Assembly (NCBI GenBank): GCA_947459415.1
Contig: CANHDN010000004.1
Coordinates: 1 to 48,293, forward strand
Reading direction: 5' to 3'
Length of the DNA: 48,293 bases
From: Bacteroidota bacterium
GTDB lineage: Bacteria; Bacteroidota; Bacteroidia; UKL13-3
The translations under genes were made by a program, and so were the position numbers. This document shows, piece by piece, positions 1 to 8,600 of the stretch (position 1 is its first letter; each line of letters begins with the position of its first letter). Below the pieces are notes generated by a model. The model ran no database searches, had not been told where the DNA came from, and saw nothing but the letters and a program-made list of their open reading frames with translations.

Positions 1-56
1 CATTAAGTTAAATGTACCCTTGGTGTTTTAGTAATTTAAAAACACGAAATTCAATA

Positions 57-81
57 AAGTGCTCGCTATATGCGGGCACTT
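57..81. terminator. Probable bidirectional terminator hairpin
   Basis: A 10-bp stem (57-66 with 72-81, one G-U wobble) closes a 5-nt loop. On the plus strand it is followed by a T-rich run at 83-88. It overlaps the stop codon of the minus-strand glycosyltransferase gene by two bases, so it could end that transcript and also one entering from the left. The T run on the minus-strand side is short (TTTATT), so termination in that direction is less certain. Confidence 0.6.
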
Positions 82-841
82 ATTTTTTAGAAAATAATTC
101 TTTCAAGTTAAGCGCGATAAATCCTGGCACTACTTCAAAGTAGCGAGAAAATAATCTGCGTGGTTCTTTTAGTAAACGATAGAACCATTCTAATCCAATA
201 TTTTGTATCCAACGTGGTGCGCGTTCTAAATTTCCTGTAAAGAAATCAAAGACAGCACCCACGGTAATGATATAATCAACCGAGCAATGCTTTGCTAAAC
301 TAGCAGCAAATACTTCTTGCTTAGGAGTGCTTAGACCAATCCAAACAATATTCGCACCTGTATTATTGATTTCTTGTCCTAGTGCAGCAAATTCTTCATC
401 GGTCATGATTCTAAAAGGAGGACTATAAGTACCTACTACATTGCTATTGCCTAAATTATTAGCAGAAGAGGCTTGTAATTGTTTTGCTACACCTTCTTTA
501 CCTCCACAGAAAAAATGTTTGATATTATTATGAGAAGCAGTTACTTTCATCACCACTTCAAACATATCTACACCAGAACATCTTTGCATGTGTCGATGTC
601 CTTTTAATCTGCCTACCCAAACAATGGGCATGCCGTCGGGTAAATTATAATGAAAATTATTTAAGGTGTTTTTAAAATCTGAGTTCTTGCTCGCAAACAC
701 AAGCCCATGCGCACTTGTTGCGCTCACCTTGCGGTTCGCGCCCTTCACCCCACCATTACAATCATTTATTAATTCTTGGGCAAATGTATTATTGTTGCCC
801 ACAAATATATCAACGCCAGTTATCTTAACCTTTGTTGGCAT
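80..841 (-). CDS. WecG/TagA/CpsF family glycosyltransferase
   Basis: Predicted 253-aa glycosyltransferase of the WecG/TagA/CpsF family (GT26). Family members add N-acetylmannosamine(-uronate), glucose or similar sugars to a lipid-linked monosaccharide on the cytoplasmic face of the membrane. Visible family motifs are the LPDGMPIVW segment holding the conserved Asp, CSGVDMF, GLSTPKQE, and the C-terminal VGAVFDFFTG...RAPRW...GLEWFYRL...EPRRL block. The frame is open 15 codons further upstream, but the Met at 841 is preferred because it opens directly into the family's N-terminal strand and leaves only a 17-bp overlap with the epimerase gene upstream. That overlap suggests translational coupling. 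The sugar donor cannot be told from sequence. Confidence 0.9.
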   Translation of the reverse strand: MPTKVKITGVDIFVGNNNTFAQELINDCNGGVKGANRKVSATSAHGLVFASKNSDFKNTLNNFHYNLPDGMPIVWVGRLKGHRHMQRCSGVDMFEVVMKVTASHNNIKHFFCGGKEGVAKQLQASSANNLGNSNVVGTYSPPFRIMTDEEFAALGQEINNTGANIVWIGLSTPKQEVFAASLAKHCSVDYIITVGAVFDFFTGNLERAPRWIQNIGLEWFYRLLKEPRRLFSRYFEVVPGFIALNLKELFSKK

Positions 842-1832
842 CAACTTGTTCTTTAATCCATGAATAAGTTTTGCGCATACCTTCAATCAATGGTTCAGAC
901 ACTTCCCAGCCCATTTTCTTGCGGTATAAATCATTATCAGATCTGCGACCACGCACCCCTAGAGGACATTTAAATCCGTACTTATCAATAAATTCTTGAC
1001 CAGCAATATTGTGAATAGTAATTTTCTTACCAGCAATATCAATCGCCATTTGTGCTAATTGATTAATGGTGACCATTTCTTCAGAACCAATATTCACAGG
1101 GCCAGTAAAATCTGTTTTCATAAAACGCTCCACTGCTTCTAAACATTCATCAATGTATAAGAAACTTCTTGTTTGTAAACCATCTCCCCATACTTCAAAG
1201 CTTCCACCTTCTGCAGTCTCAGCTGCTTTACGCAACATGGCTGCAGGTGCTTTTTCTTTACCACCTGTCCAAGTACCTTGTGGTCCAAAAATATTATGGA
1301 AGCGTGCCACTCGCACATTCAAATTAAAATTACGGTGGTATGCTAAGAAAATTCTTTCGCTAAATAATTTCTCCCATCCATATTCAGAATCAGGATTCGC
1401 AGGATAAGCAGAGCTCTCTACGCAATTAGGATTATTAGAATCTAATTGATTGTGTTCAGGATACATACAAGCAGAAGAAGAGTAAAATACTTTTTGCACT
1501 TTTTTCTTCACCGCTTCTTTCGCTACATTTAAATTGATCAAAGCAGAATTGGTCATTACATTGGCGTCGTTCAAGCCAGTGAAAATATAACCCGCACCAC
1601 CCATGTCGGCAGCTAATTGGTATAATTCGTAGCAATCTTCAAAAATGACTTCTTCTACCGCACGAGGATCGGCTAAATCACATTGGATAAATTCATGACA
1701 AATATCTTCATGCGCCATGTATTCGTGGTTCTTAATATCGGCCACACGAACAAAGAAACCTTGGTTCTTTAATTTCTTGGCTAAATGCCCTCCAATAAAA
1801 CCTCCTCCTCCTAAAACAATAACTTTTTTCAT
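825..1832 (-). CDS. GDP-mannose 3,5-epimerase-like extended SDR
   Basis: Predicted 335-aa extended short-chain dehydrogenase that closely resembles plant GDP-D-mannose 3,5-epimerase, which makes GDP-L-galactose (and GDP-L-gulose) from GDP-mannose. It has an N-terminal Rossmann motif GGGGFIGG, the family segment LAADMGGAGYI, SSSACMYPE, a Y151-x-x-x-K155 pair, GGKEKAPAA and GVRGRRSDN. Cys122, Tyr151, Lys155 and Lys194 all sit at a constant 23-residue offset from the Arabidopsis catalytic residues Cys145, Tyr174, Lys178 and Lys217. The Met at 1832 is chosen because it starts the Rossmann strand; an in-frame Met 11 codons earlier would add an unrelated tail. The product would supply an L-hexose to the glycan. 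Other NDP-sugar epimerases are less likely given the motif match. Confidence 0.9.
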   Translation of the reverse strand: MKKVIVLGGGGFIGGHLAKKLKNQGFFVRVADIKNHEYMAHEDICHEFIQCDLADPRAVEEVIFEDCYELYQLAADMGGAGYIFTGLNDANVMTNSALINLNVAKEAVKKKVQKVFYSSSACMYPEHNQLDSNNPNCVESSAYPANPDSEYGWEKLFSERIFLAYHRNFNLNVRVARFHNIFGPQGTWTGGKEKAPAAMLRKAAETAEGGSFEVWGDGLQTRSFLYIDECLEAVERFMKTDFTGPVNIGSEEMVTINQLAQMAIDIAGKKITIHNIAGQEFIDKYGFKCPLGVRGRRSDNDLYRKKMGWEVSEPLIEGMRKTYSWIKEQVDANKG

Positions 1833-1958
1833 GAAATGGTGCTTTGAACGATTGATTGTGGGCAAAATTAAGCTAATAGGCCTAAAAATCAGTCATATAT
1901 GAGGTTTTTTTGACCTATTTTAAGCGTAATTTGTCTGATTTTCAATAGTTTTGAGCGA
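1833..1958. promoter_or_regulatory. Divergent intergenic region, likely promoters
   Basis: These 126 AT-rich bases separate the divergent epimerase (minus) and methyltransferase (plus) genes, so each should have a promoter here. I could not assign a clean TAnnTTTG box to either direction; a near match (TAATTTG) lies around 1927-1933. Confidence 0.35.
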
Positions 1959-2600
1959 ATGAAAGCCACAATTTCAAATTACTTTAGGGCCAAAAGATTT
2001 GTTTTTTTTAAAGCTCTATTGGAGGATATGATGCAATCTGGAAAAAAGATCAAAATCTTAGATATTGGGGGGACGGAGGATTACTGGATAAACCAAGGGT
2101 TAGATCTAGGCGAGAATATCGAAATAGTCCTGCTTAACTTGTATAAAACAGATGTAAAAACCCCTGGTTTTACATCTATAAAAGGAGATGCTACTAATTT
2201 GGAGGGTATAGCAGACAAGAGTTTTGATTTAGTCTATTCTAATTCGGTGATAGAACATTTGTTTACCCTAGAACAGCAAGAAAAAATGGCCAAAGAGACC
2301 AGGAGGGTTGGAAAAAGCTATTTTATTCAAACCCCTAATAAGTATTTTCCTATTGAACCACATTGGGTATTCCCCTTCTTTCAGTTTTTGCCATTTAGGG
2401 TACAAGTATTTCTGACCCAACATTTTAATTTAGGACATATTCCTAAAGCAGAAAATAAAGAACGCGCTATTTCGTTAGTTAAGGAAGTGAGGTTATTGTC
2501 GAAGAAAGAGTTTGTGGGAATGTTCAAAGGAAGCCAATTATTCACAGAAAAATTCTTGGGACTCAACAAGTCATTTGCGGTATATCAAATAGAAAAATAA
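1959..2600 (+). CDS. Class I SAM-dependent methyltransferase
   Basis: A 213-aa methyltransferase-11-type protein. The SAM-binding motif ILDIGGTEDYW is near residues 32-42, and the second acidic strand with the motif FDLVYSNSVIEHL is near residues 89-101. The C-terminal half is specific to the protein and probably binds the substrate. As the first gene of the plus-strand run it overlaps the next gene by one base (TAATG), so the two are probably translated together. In this setting it likely methylates a sugar or a glycan end, but the substrate cannot be read from the sequence. Motif I has GG where most relatives have GCG, which is tolerated in the family. Confidence 0.85.
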   Translation: MKATISNYFRAKRFVFFKALLEDMMQSGKKIKILDIGGTEDYWINQGLDLGENIEIVLLNLYKTDVKTPGFTSIKGDATNLEGIADKSFDLVYSNSVIEHLFTLEQQEKMAKETRRVGKSYFIQTPNKYFPIEPHWVFPFFQFLPFRVQVFLTQHFNLGHIPKAENKERAISLVKEVRLLSKKEFVGMFKGSQLFTEKFLGLNKSFAVYQIEK

Positions 2601-3445
2601 TGGGAAAACAATCCAATAAATCATTAATAGTCATTACATGGGACGGGGTCTCAAAGCCCTTGGAATATGTATTACAGGATACCCAAAGAAATTTTGATTT
2701 ATTAATTTTTGATCATAGTGCAAAAGCATCTGCATCATTACTAGCACATTTAGATCCTACTCATTTTGTTTCTGCTAGAACAGAAAACAAAGGACAAGTT
2801 TTTTACGAAGTATATAAATATCTGTATTCAAATAACGAAGATCGGTATGAATACATTGGTGTAATTGATGATGATATTTATACAACTTATTCAGATTTAA
2901 ATAAATTATTGTTTATTGGAAAGTTGAACAATCTAGATGTTTTTCAACCAAGTATTACCCATGATAGTTATTTCGATCATAGACAGTTTACACATAAAAC
3001 TGGTTATCAGATAAAAAGAGAAAACTGGGTAGAGATTATGTTCCCGGTTTATAGAGAAGAATTGTACAAGGCAGCTGGAAAATATTTTAATGAGACCATT
3101 ACAGGTCAAGGAATAGATGTATATATGATGCCTGTTTTACAGGTTATTCATCAAATGACCAATACGGCTGTGGTGCATGCTATACAAATCAAACATTGCA
3201 GACCAGTGCAGTCCGGTGACCGAACTTATTCCGATGGTAAATCGAATTTTGATAATATCAATCATATCAGAGCTAGAGCGATAGAACTCATTGAAGCCAA
3301 TAAAGTACTGTTTGACGACAATTTCATGAAACGAATTATAGATGTTAGGTATTATAAGGGTATTTCTGTATTTAAGAAGCTAAAACGCGTGAAAGGAATG
3401 CTGAAGAATATCTATAAGGAAATTGTAGATCTGAGCTATAGATAG
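2600..3445 (+). CDS. DUF707-like putative glycosyltransferase
   Basis: A 281-aa protein resembling the DUF707 group of putative GT-A glycosyltransferases. The acidic cluster YIGVIDDDIYTTY (near residues 90-102) fits a metal/nucleotide-sugar DxD site. The later segment WVEIMFPVYREELY followed by GQGIDVYMMPVL matches the conserved WVEIMAPVFSR...GxD region of DUF707. There are no membrane spans or signal peptide, so it should be cytoplasmic. It starts at the TAATG overlap with the methyltransferase gene. The assignment rests on remembered family motifs, and donor and acceptor are unknown. Confidence 0.65.
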   Translation: MGKQSNKSLIVITWDGVSKPLEYVLQDTQRNFDLLIFDHSAKASASLLAHLDPTHFVSARTENKGQVFYEVYKYLYSNNEDRYEYIGVIDDDIYTTYSDLNKLLFIGKLNNLDVFQPSITHDSYFDHRQFTHKTGYQIKRENWVEIMFPVYREELYKAAGKYFNETITGQGIDVYMMPVLQVIHQMTNTAVVHAIQIKHCRPVQSGDRTYSDGKSNFDNINHIRARAIELIEANKVLFDDNFMKRIIDVRYYKGISVFKKLKRVKGMLKNIYKEIVDLSYR

Positions 3446-3465
3446 GTCAAAGGGATTATATTTTA

Positions 3466-3473
3466 TATATTTG
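3466..3473 (+). promoter_or_regulatory. Bacteroidota -7 promoter box (TATATTTG)
   Basis: TATATTTG fits the Bacteroidota -7 consensus TAnnTTTG and is followed by C, in the 44-bp gap before the Wzz-like gene at 3490. No clear TTTG -33 element lies upstream, so this may be an internal promoter or chance in AT-rich DNA. Confidence 0.4.
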
Positions 3474-3489
3474 CAGTAATAAAACCAAT

Positions 3490-4518
3490 ATGACGACTAC
3501 GGGTCCACAAACCATAAAATATCCTGAATTAAAAGAAATTATCAAGCGTTTCTTGACCTACTTTATTGGTCAATGGAAGATGATTGCTCTTGTAACGATT
3601 ATTACAAGTTCTATAGGATTGATTTATGGTAAATTACAACCATCTAGTTATAAGGCTACTGCCACATTTATAGTAGAGGATAAGTCAGGGAGCAGAGGGG
3701 GAGGATTGTCTGGTTTGGCATCTCAATTTGGTATTGATGTAGGAGGTTTAACAGGAGGAGGAGCAGGCTTATTTGATGGAGATAATATTTTGGAGATCAT
3801 GAAGTCTAGGGCTATTATTGAAAAAGTATTATTAACCAAAATAGAAGAAGACATTCCAGAAAAAGGACAAACTCTTGCAGATTACTATTTAATCATTTCT
3901 GGTTTAAACAAATCTTTGGCATCTAAAAATATCACTGCAAAAGCTTTGAATTTTAGCGCATTGACAGAAGATGGTAAACATACATTAATACATGACAGCG
4001 TTTTGTATTTAATGTATACTTCCATCAATAAAAATTTAAATGTAGAGAAAAAGAGCAAGAAAAGCTCTATCATTACATTAGAGGTGATTTCTCCTAGTCA
4101 GGTTTTTTCTAAAATGTTTGAAGAAAAATTAATGAAGAAAACAAGTGACTTATACATAGATATTAAGACAGGAAATTTATCAAGAAGTATAGAGAAAATT
4201 CAAAGAAAAGCGGATTCGTTACAATATACATTGAATTCAACTACTGATAGAAGAAACTATATAAACCTTTCAATTCCTAACGAAGGCATCACAAGAGATA
4301 AAAATGTATCAAGTGCATTGTATGGTGAGGTGGTAAAGAATTTGGAAACAATGAAGTTGACTTTAATTAATCAAACGCCTGTCATACAAGTTTTGGACGC
4401 ACCTAAATATCCATTGTTTGATCAAAGAACACCCGCAAGATATTATCTATTGATTGGATTTGCTGTTGGGTTTGTGTTATCTCTTTTCTACGTATTGTAC
4501 AAGTATACAGAAAACTAA
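3490..4518 (+). CDS. Wzz-type chain-length determinant (copy 1)
   Basis: A 342-aa polysaccharide co-polymerase. It has two membrane spans, near residues 31-50 and 317-338, flanking a periplasmic region with a predicted helical arm, the usual Wzz layout. After the first span comes a glycine-rich insert (residues about 74-98) typical of Bacteroidota Wzz proteins. There is no cytoplasmic tyrosine-kinase domain, unlike Wzc. It is clearly paralogous to the protein at 19019-20119: both share a GLSG...FGID-GG block, an IIEKVLL stretch and LADYY. It would set chain length with a Wzy partner. A possible promoter box lies 17 bp upstream. Confidence 0.88.
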   Translation: MTTTGPQTIKYPELKEIIKRFLTYFIGQWKMIALVTIITSSIGLIYGKLQPSSYKATATFIVEDKSGSRGGGLSGLASQFGIDVGGLTGGGAGLFDGDNILEIMKSRAIIEKVLLTKIEEDIPEKGQTLADYYLIISGLNKSLASKNITAKALNFSALTEDGKHTLIHDSVLYLMYTSINKNLNVEKKSKKSSIITLEVISPSQVFSKMFEEKLMKKTSDLYIDIKTGNLSRSIEKIQRKADSLQYTLNSTTDRRNYINLSIPNEGITRDKNVSSALYGEVVKNLETMKLTLINQTPVIQVLDAPKYPLFDQRTPARYYLLIGFAVGFVLSLFYVLYKYTEN

Positions 4519-4529
4519 TACAGAAGCTT

Positions 4530-5363
4530 ATGCATCGTGTATTTGTCTTAAGAGCGTATGGGGATTTTATTATTTTCTTGCAGGCTTTATTAAAAAGCGA
4601 TTTCAAAAAAGACTACCATGTTGTTGCTTCAAAGCATTTACATCCCATTTTTTTGGCTGTTTCTAAGTTTGTCGATACTTCAGCTATCTCCATAGAGTTC
4701 GTAGATTTTGGCATACAAAAAACGCTGTTAAGTTTTTTTACAAATAGATATTTTTTCAGCATAGGCGCAGTTAAAGAATTATTCAAGATAAAGAATTGGC
4801 TTCGAAATAATCCTAATAAACTTGGTATAGACTATTTAGAACAAGACAAGAGACTTACAAGTTTTAATTTACTAATAGGTCAAAAATTTAGACCTATACT
4901 TAAAAAAGAAAATGTTTACGAAACGTATAATCGTTTTTTTCAGATTAGTCAAAACCATGAAATAAACACAGGCACCAATCCAATTAATAATATTGTCATT
5001 TTCCCAGATTCTAGATTGCCTGCCAAGAATATTCCTAATGATGTGTTGAAGAATATTGCTACTATTTTGAAACAAAAAGATAAGCAAGTGCAAGTAGCAT
5101 ATTTTAAACAAGCTCCCGAAAACGAAAATCATCATTCTTCAACAATTTTGTACGATAATTTTGATGATTTATTAGCATTAATCCAAAATTCAGAAATGAT
5201 TATTGGTGCTGATAGTTTACCTATTCATTTGGCTAATCTTTTGAATAAGCCTCATTATATATTTTATCCTAAAGGCTTTACACAATTGTTTGTTACACCT
5301 TGGGCTAAACAACAACAATATTTTGGAAATTTCGAGCAATATCAATTTAGCTTTATAGATTAA
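4530..5363 (+). CDS. Glycosyltransferase family 9-like protein
   Basis: A 277-aa protein resembling GT9 (heptosyltransferase-like) GT-B enzymes. The N-terminus VFVLRAYGDFIIFLQAL corresponds to the usual RxxxLGDxLL...P start. The C-terminal half has NNIVIFPDSRLPAKNIP and the donor-site segment ALIQNSEMIIGADSLPIHLANLLNKP, matching the GT9 pattern in which an Asp/Ser pair precedes a conserved His. It is shorter than typical heptosyltransferases (about 320-350 aa). It overlaps the next gene by one base (TAATG). The role is probably LPS-core or capsule sugar transfer in the cytoplasm; heptose as substrate is not shown. Confidence 0.75.
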   Translation: MHRVFVLRAYGDFIIFLQALLKSDFKKDYHVVASKHLHPIFLAVSKFVDTSAISIEFVDFGIQKTLLSFFTNRYFFSIGAVKELFKIKNWLRNNPNKLGIDYLEQDKRLTSFNLLIGQKFRPILKKENVYETYNRFFQISQNHEINTGTNPINNIVIFPDSRLPAKNIPNDVLKNIATILKQKDKQVQVAYFKQAPENENHHSSTILYDNFDDLLALIQNSEMIIGADSLPIHLANLLNKPHYIFYPKGFTQLFVTPWAKQQQYFGNFEQYQFSFID

Positions 5364-6091
5364 TGAAAGTAGCCAATATACATAGCTTTATTTTATACTC
5401 GCCCTTGGAAAAGGATAGAACAGATAGAGTACAAGCAATGCGCAAGATGTTTAAGCAATTTACTATCTCTGAATCTATTTATCCAAGCACCACACATATT
5501 CCCTTTTTGGATAAAATGATCAACTTATCTAAAAAAAGAACTGGCAAGGCATTAATGGCTACTGAAATTGCTTGTTTGATTGGACATAGGAATATTCTTA
5601 AAAAAATAGTAGAAACTGCCACAAATGATCAAGAGCATTTTCTAATATTAGAATCGGATAGTAAGTTCCTCAATTTTGAATTGCTATCTAATGAATTTGA
5701 AAATGTCACGAAGGAATTTGATATCTTTTTCTGGGGTGCTTGGGAGGGAAATGCCAAAATTAAAAAATCCACCATCACCAAAAAAATAGGGAATTATATC
5801 ATTGGTGAGCCATTAATCAATACCATTTATTGTGCTTATGGATATTCTATCAATAGAAAGACTGCAAAATACTTATTAAAACAAACTGCTCAAATTTCTA
5901 CTCCATTTGATATCTTCAAACAATTTATAGATCCAAAACAAATTAAAGTAGGTACAATTTATAAGGAGATAATTACCACATGGGATAAGGGAAGCTATAT
6001 CAGAAAAGACCCATTTGGGTACCAAACAAAAAGAGCCATTATATTATTTGTATTGAATATAAGAAATAGCATAAAAGCCTATTTTTCTTAG
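5363..6091 (+). CDS. Glycosyltransferase family 25 (LPS type)
   Basis: A 242-aa GT25-like protein. It shows the family's N-terminal DRTDRVQAMRKMF segment, the ATEIACLIGHRNIL motif (near residues 67-78; usually SEIGCxLSH) and an acidic motif LILESDSKF (near residues 94-102). The last is usually LEDD, so the middle acidic residue is replaced by Ser here, which may weaken metal binding or mark a subgroup. Family members add galactose or other hexoses to LPS cores. The gene is coupled by a TAATG overlap to the GT9-like gene, so both probably act on the same acceptor. Confidence 0.78.
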   Translation: MKVANIHSFILYSPLEKDRTDRVQAMRKMFKQFTISESIYPSTTHIPFLDKMINLSKKRTGKALMATEIACLIGHRNILKKIVETATNDQEHFLILESDSKFLNFELLSNEFENVTKEFDIFFWGAWEGNAKIKKSTITKKIGNYIIGEPLINTIYCAYGYSINRKTAKYLLKQTAQISTPFDIFKQFIDPKQIKVGTIYKEIITTWDKGSYIRKDPFGYQTKRAIILFVLNIRNSIKAYFS

Positions 6092-6111
6092 AATTTCATT
6101 AGTTTTAACCC

Positions 6112-7551
6112 ATGTCTGTAAAGAACAGTATTTTTTATAATGTATTATTAGCCATATCACAGGTATTCTTTCCTTTGATTACTTTCCCTTATTTGGCAAG
6201 AACCTTGGGTCCAGAGCATGTGGGTGCATTGAACTTTGCAGAAAGTATGGCCAAGTATTTTGTGATGCTAGCTGCATTGGGTATACCCATTTATGGTATT
6301 AGAGAGATTGCCAAATTGCAAAATAAGATAGAAGAGCGTACCAAATTATTTACAGAAATTTTCACGATCAATTTTATTTGTACCATTGGATTAGCTTTTT
6401 TATTTTTTATAGGTATACATTTAGTACCACAATTACTTACTGAGAAAGAACTATTTTATTGGACGGTAGTATATTTTATTTTACAAGTATTTTATTTAGA
6501 ATGGTTTTTTAATGGAATGGATCAGTTTAGGTTTATTGCTATTAGACAATTTATTATTCGATTCTTTTTTATTGTTTTTGTTTTTGTACTCATCAAAAGC
6601 AAATTAGATTATGTAAATTATATGAAAATGCAAGTGGGCTTAAATGTCTTGATTGCTATTTTTAATTATAATAGTTTAAAAAAATTAATCAATATTGACC
6701 AGCATTTGTTTAAAGGATTAGATCTTAAAAAACATCTGAAGCCATTATTGTATTTATTTCTAACTATATTTTCAATTAGCATCTATTTTTCTTTAGATAC
6801 TATTTTATTAGGGTTCTTAGCAAATAATGAAAGTGTGGGTTATTATTCTACTGCTTTAAAATTGAACAAATTAATCATAGCGGTATTCAGCGCTATTACG
6901 GTAGCAGTCTTTCCCAGTTTGATTGGATTATATCAAAATGGAGAAATTGATAAGTTCAAAGAATACATTAGACAGGTGTTTTTTGTGTTAATTAGCATCT
7001 CTATTCCAGCTGTGACTATTTTAATTTTGTGTGCACAAGAAATAGTACACTTATTGTTCAGCACTAGTTTTGATAGAGCTATTCTGCCATTACAAATTAC
7101 AGCACCTTTAATATTAATTGTTAGTCTCTCTTCTATTTTTGGCTTTCAGATATTAAGTGCTTTTTCTAAAGACAGACAGATATTGTATTCTGCGATTATT
7201 GGAATGGTCATTAGCATTATACTTTCAATTTTATTGGTACCCCACTTTAAAGAAGTGGGAGAAGCAATCACCATATTGATTACAGAGCTATCCGTATGTT
7301 TATCTTTTATTTATTTTACCAATAAATATTTTACCATCGATGGTTTGTATAAAATGTTTATCACTGGTATAGCTTCTCTATTACCTTATGTATTATTTGC
7401 CATTATCTTCAAAACTATTATTGCAGATGATGTTTTAAGATTAACTACCATAATAATTATCTCCGCTGTGTGGTTCTTTATATACCATATGTTCTTAGTA
7501 AAAGATAGTTATATTAAAGTTTATATCAACGATTTTATCGAGAGAAAGTAG
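6112..7551 (+). CDS. wzx: Wzx-type flippase (copy 1)
   Basis: A 479-aa polytopic membrane protein of the MOP/polysaccharide-transporter superfamily, with about 12-14 hydrophobic segments across its length. The N-terminus NSIFYNVLLAISQVFFPLITFPYLARTLGP is split into the typical first two helices with the conserved PYLARxLGP turn. It would flip an undecaprenyl-linked oligosaccharide across the inner membrane. It ends the first plus-strand run, and its last 17 bp overlap tail-to-tail with the minus-strand GT2 gene. A second, unrelated-looking flippase lies at 26424-27653. Confidence 0.9.
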   Translation: MSVKNSIFYNVLLAISQVFFPLITFPYLARTLGPEHVGALNFAESMAKYFVMLAALGIPIYGIREIAKLQNKIEERTKLFTEIFTINFICTIGLAFLFFIGIHLVPQLLTEKELFYWTVVYFILQVFYLEWFFNGMDQFRFIAIRQFIIRFFFIVFVFVLIKSKLDYVNYMKMQVGLNVLIAIFNYNSLKKLINIDQHLFKGLDLKKHLKPLLYLFLTIFSISIYFSLDTILLGFLANNESVGYYSTALKLNKLIIAVFSAITVAVFPSLIGLYQNGEIDKFKEYIRQVFFVLISISIPAVTILILCAQEIVHLLFSTSFDRAILPLQITAPLILIVSLSSIFGFQILSAFSKDRQILYSAIIGMVISIILSILLVPHFKEVGEAITILITELSVCLSFIYFTNKYFTIDGLYKMFITGIASLLPYVLFAIIFKTIIADDVLRLTTIIIISAVWFFIYHMFLVKDSYIKVYINDFIERK

Positions 7552-8497
7552 GACTGAATATTTTCTTGATGCTTCTAAGTATGGTCAATATTGGAAAATG
7601 TCTAAAAGCATATTGCATATACAATTGATGCTTTTTTTCTAAAAGTTTAATCCATTCTGAATTGTCGTATAATTTATGGGAGAATTTTGCTAATTGATAT
7701 TGTACATGCATATTAATCTCAATTCTATTTAAGATATATTTCATATCTGTAAAATTATCAACATGAATATTATTATTTAATAGATCCCAATTCATTTGTA
7801 AATATTTTTGCATCTCTGCTTTTTTGCCTCCTATTTGTTGTTTATCGTGAAGTCTATATTTGATTAACTTTTCTTCTATAAATTCCAACTTATTATCATT
7901 GGATAAATTAAAAGCAATCCATCTATCATGAATTAAAAATTTAATGGAAGGGATGGGTTTGCTTAAGAAAGGCAAATTTTTCCTAAATGCCATAGTTGCC
8001 CCTGTAGCACAGTTTTCGTTGGTATGAATATATTTTCTTAATAAAGATGGGTCATCCTTTAATTTGTCAAAAGGAAAACTCATAGAATCCCATAAAGCAT
8101 TTTGAGTATCTAACTCTGAGTTCTCGTTCATTAAAAAGCCATTAGAGAAAACCCCATTAATATGAGGATTTTCTGTAAAGTAAGCCATTGTTCTTTCTAC
8201 CTTATTAGGCAACCACTCGTCATCTTGATCTGATAAGAAAACAATATCCCCTGTACAAAGTTGAATGGCTTTTTCTGCATTTTTATTCGACCCCAGATTT
8301 TGATCATTATGTAAAATTTTAAATAAACCAGGATTGGCTCGACTATAGGTTTCCAAAATCTCTTTGGTATTATCTGTTGAATTGTCTTCACAGACAATAA
8401 TCTCATCTACTTTATGCGTTTGGTGTAGAATAGAATCTAATTGCTGTTGCATATAGTTAGATCCGTTATAAACAATAAAAGCAACCGATATTTTCAT
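7535..8497 (-). CDS. Glycosyltransferase family 2
   Basis: A 320-aa GT2 enzyme. The N-terminus ISVAFIVYNGSNYMQQQLDSIL, the E37-D38-N-S pair, and the metal-binding segment FLSDQDDEW (D90, D92, D93) define the GT-A fold of rhamnosyltransferase-like GT2 proteins. The Met at 8497 is chosen because it opens the first beta strand; the frame extends 18 codons upstream with no family similarity. It is transcribed toward the flippase gene and shares its last 17 bp with it. The donor sugar is unknown. Confidence 0.88.
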   Translation of the reverse strand: MKISVAFIVYNGSNYMQQQLDSILHQTHKVDEIIVCEDNSTDNTKEILETYSRANPGLFKILHNDQNLGSNKNAEKAIQLCTGDIVFLSDQDDEWLPNKVERTMAYFTENPHINGVFSNGFLMNENSELDTQNALWDSMSFPFDKLKDDPSLLRKYIHTNENCATGATMAFRKNLPFLSKPIPSIKFLIHDRWIAFNLSNDNKLEFIEEKLIKYRLHDKQQIGGKKAEMQKYLQMNWDLLNNNIHVDNFTDMKYILNRIEINMHVQYQLAKFSHKLYDNSEWIKLLEKKHQLYMQYAFRHFPILTILRSIKKIFSPTFSR

Positions 8498-8579
8498 GTA
8501 ATTTTGGATAGGTAGTAAAGGTATTAAATTATTTGAACACAAATATTTCAAAAAAATCTTATTTGTAGTAAATAGGATT

Positions 8580-8587
8580 TAACTTTG
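8580..8587 (+). promoter_or_regulatory. Possible -7 box (TAACTTTG) before the first Wzi gene
   Basis: TAACTTTG matches TAnnTTTG in the divergent gap 8498-8600, with a TTTG at 8562-8565 only 14 bases upstream. The leader to the ATG at 8601 would be very short, so this is tentative. Confidence 0.3.
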
Positions 8588-8600
8588 TTAAGTGATTAAC

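Noticed and set aside
1066..1407. Plus-strand open frame inside the epimerase gene
   Set aside because: It lies wholly opposite a well-supported gene and encodes no recognisable protein.
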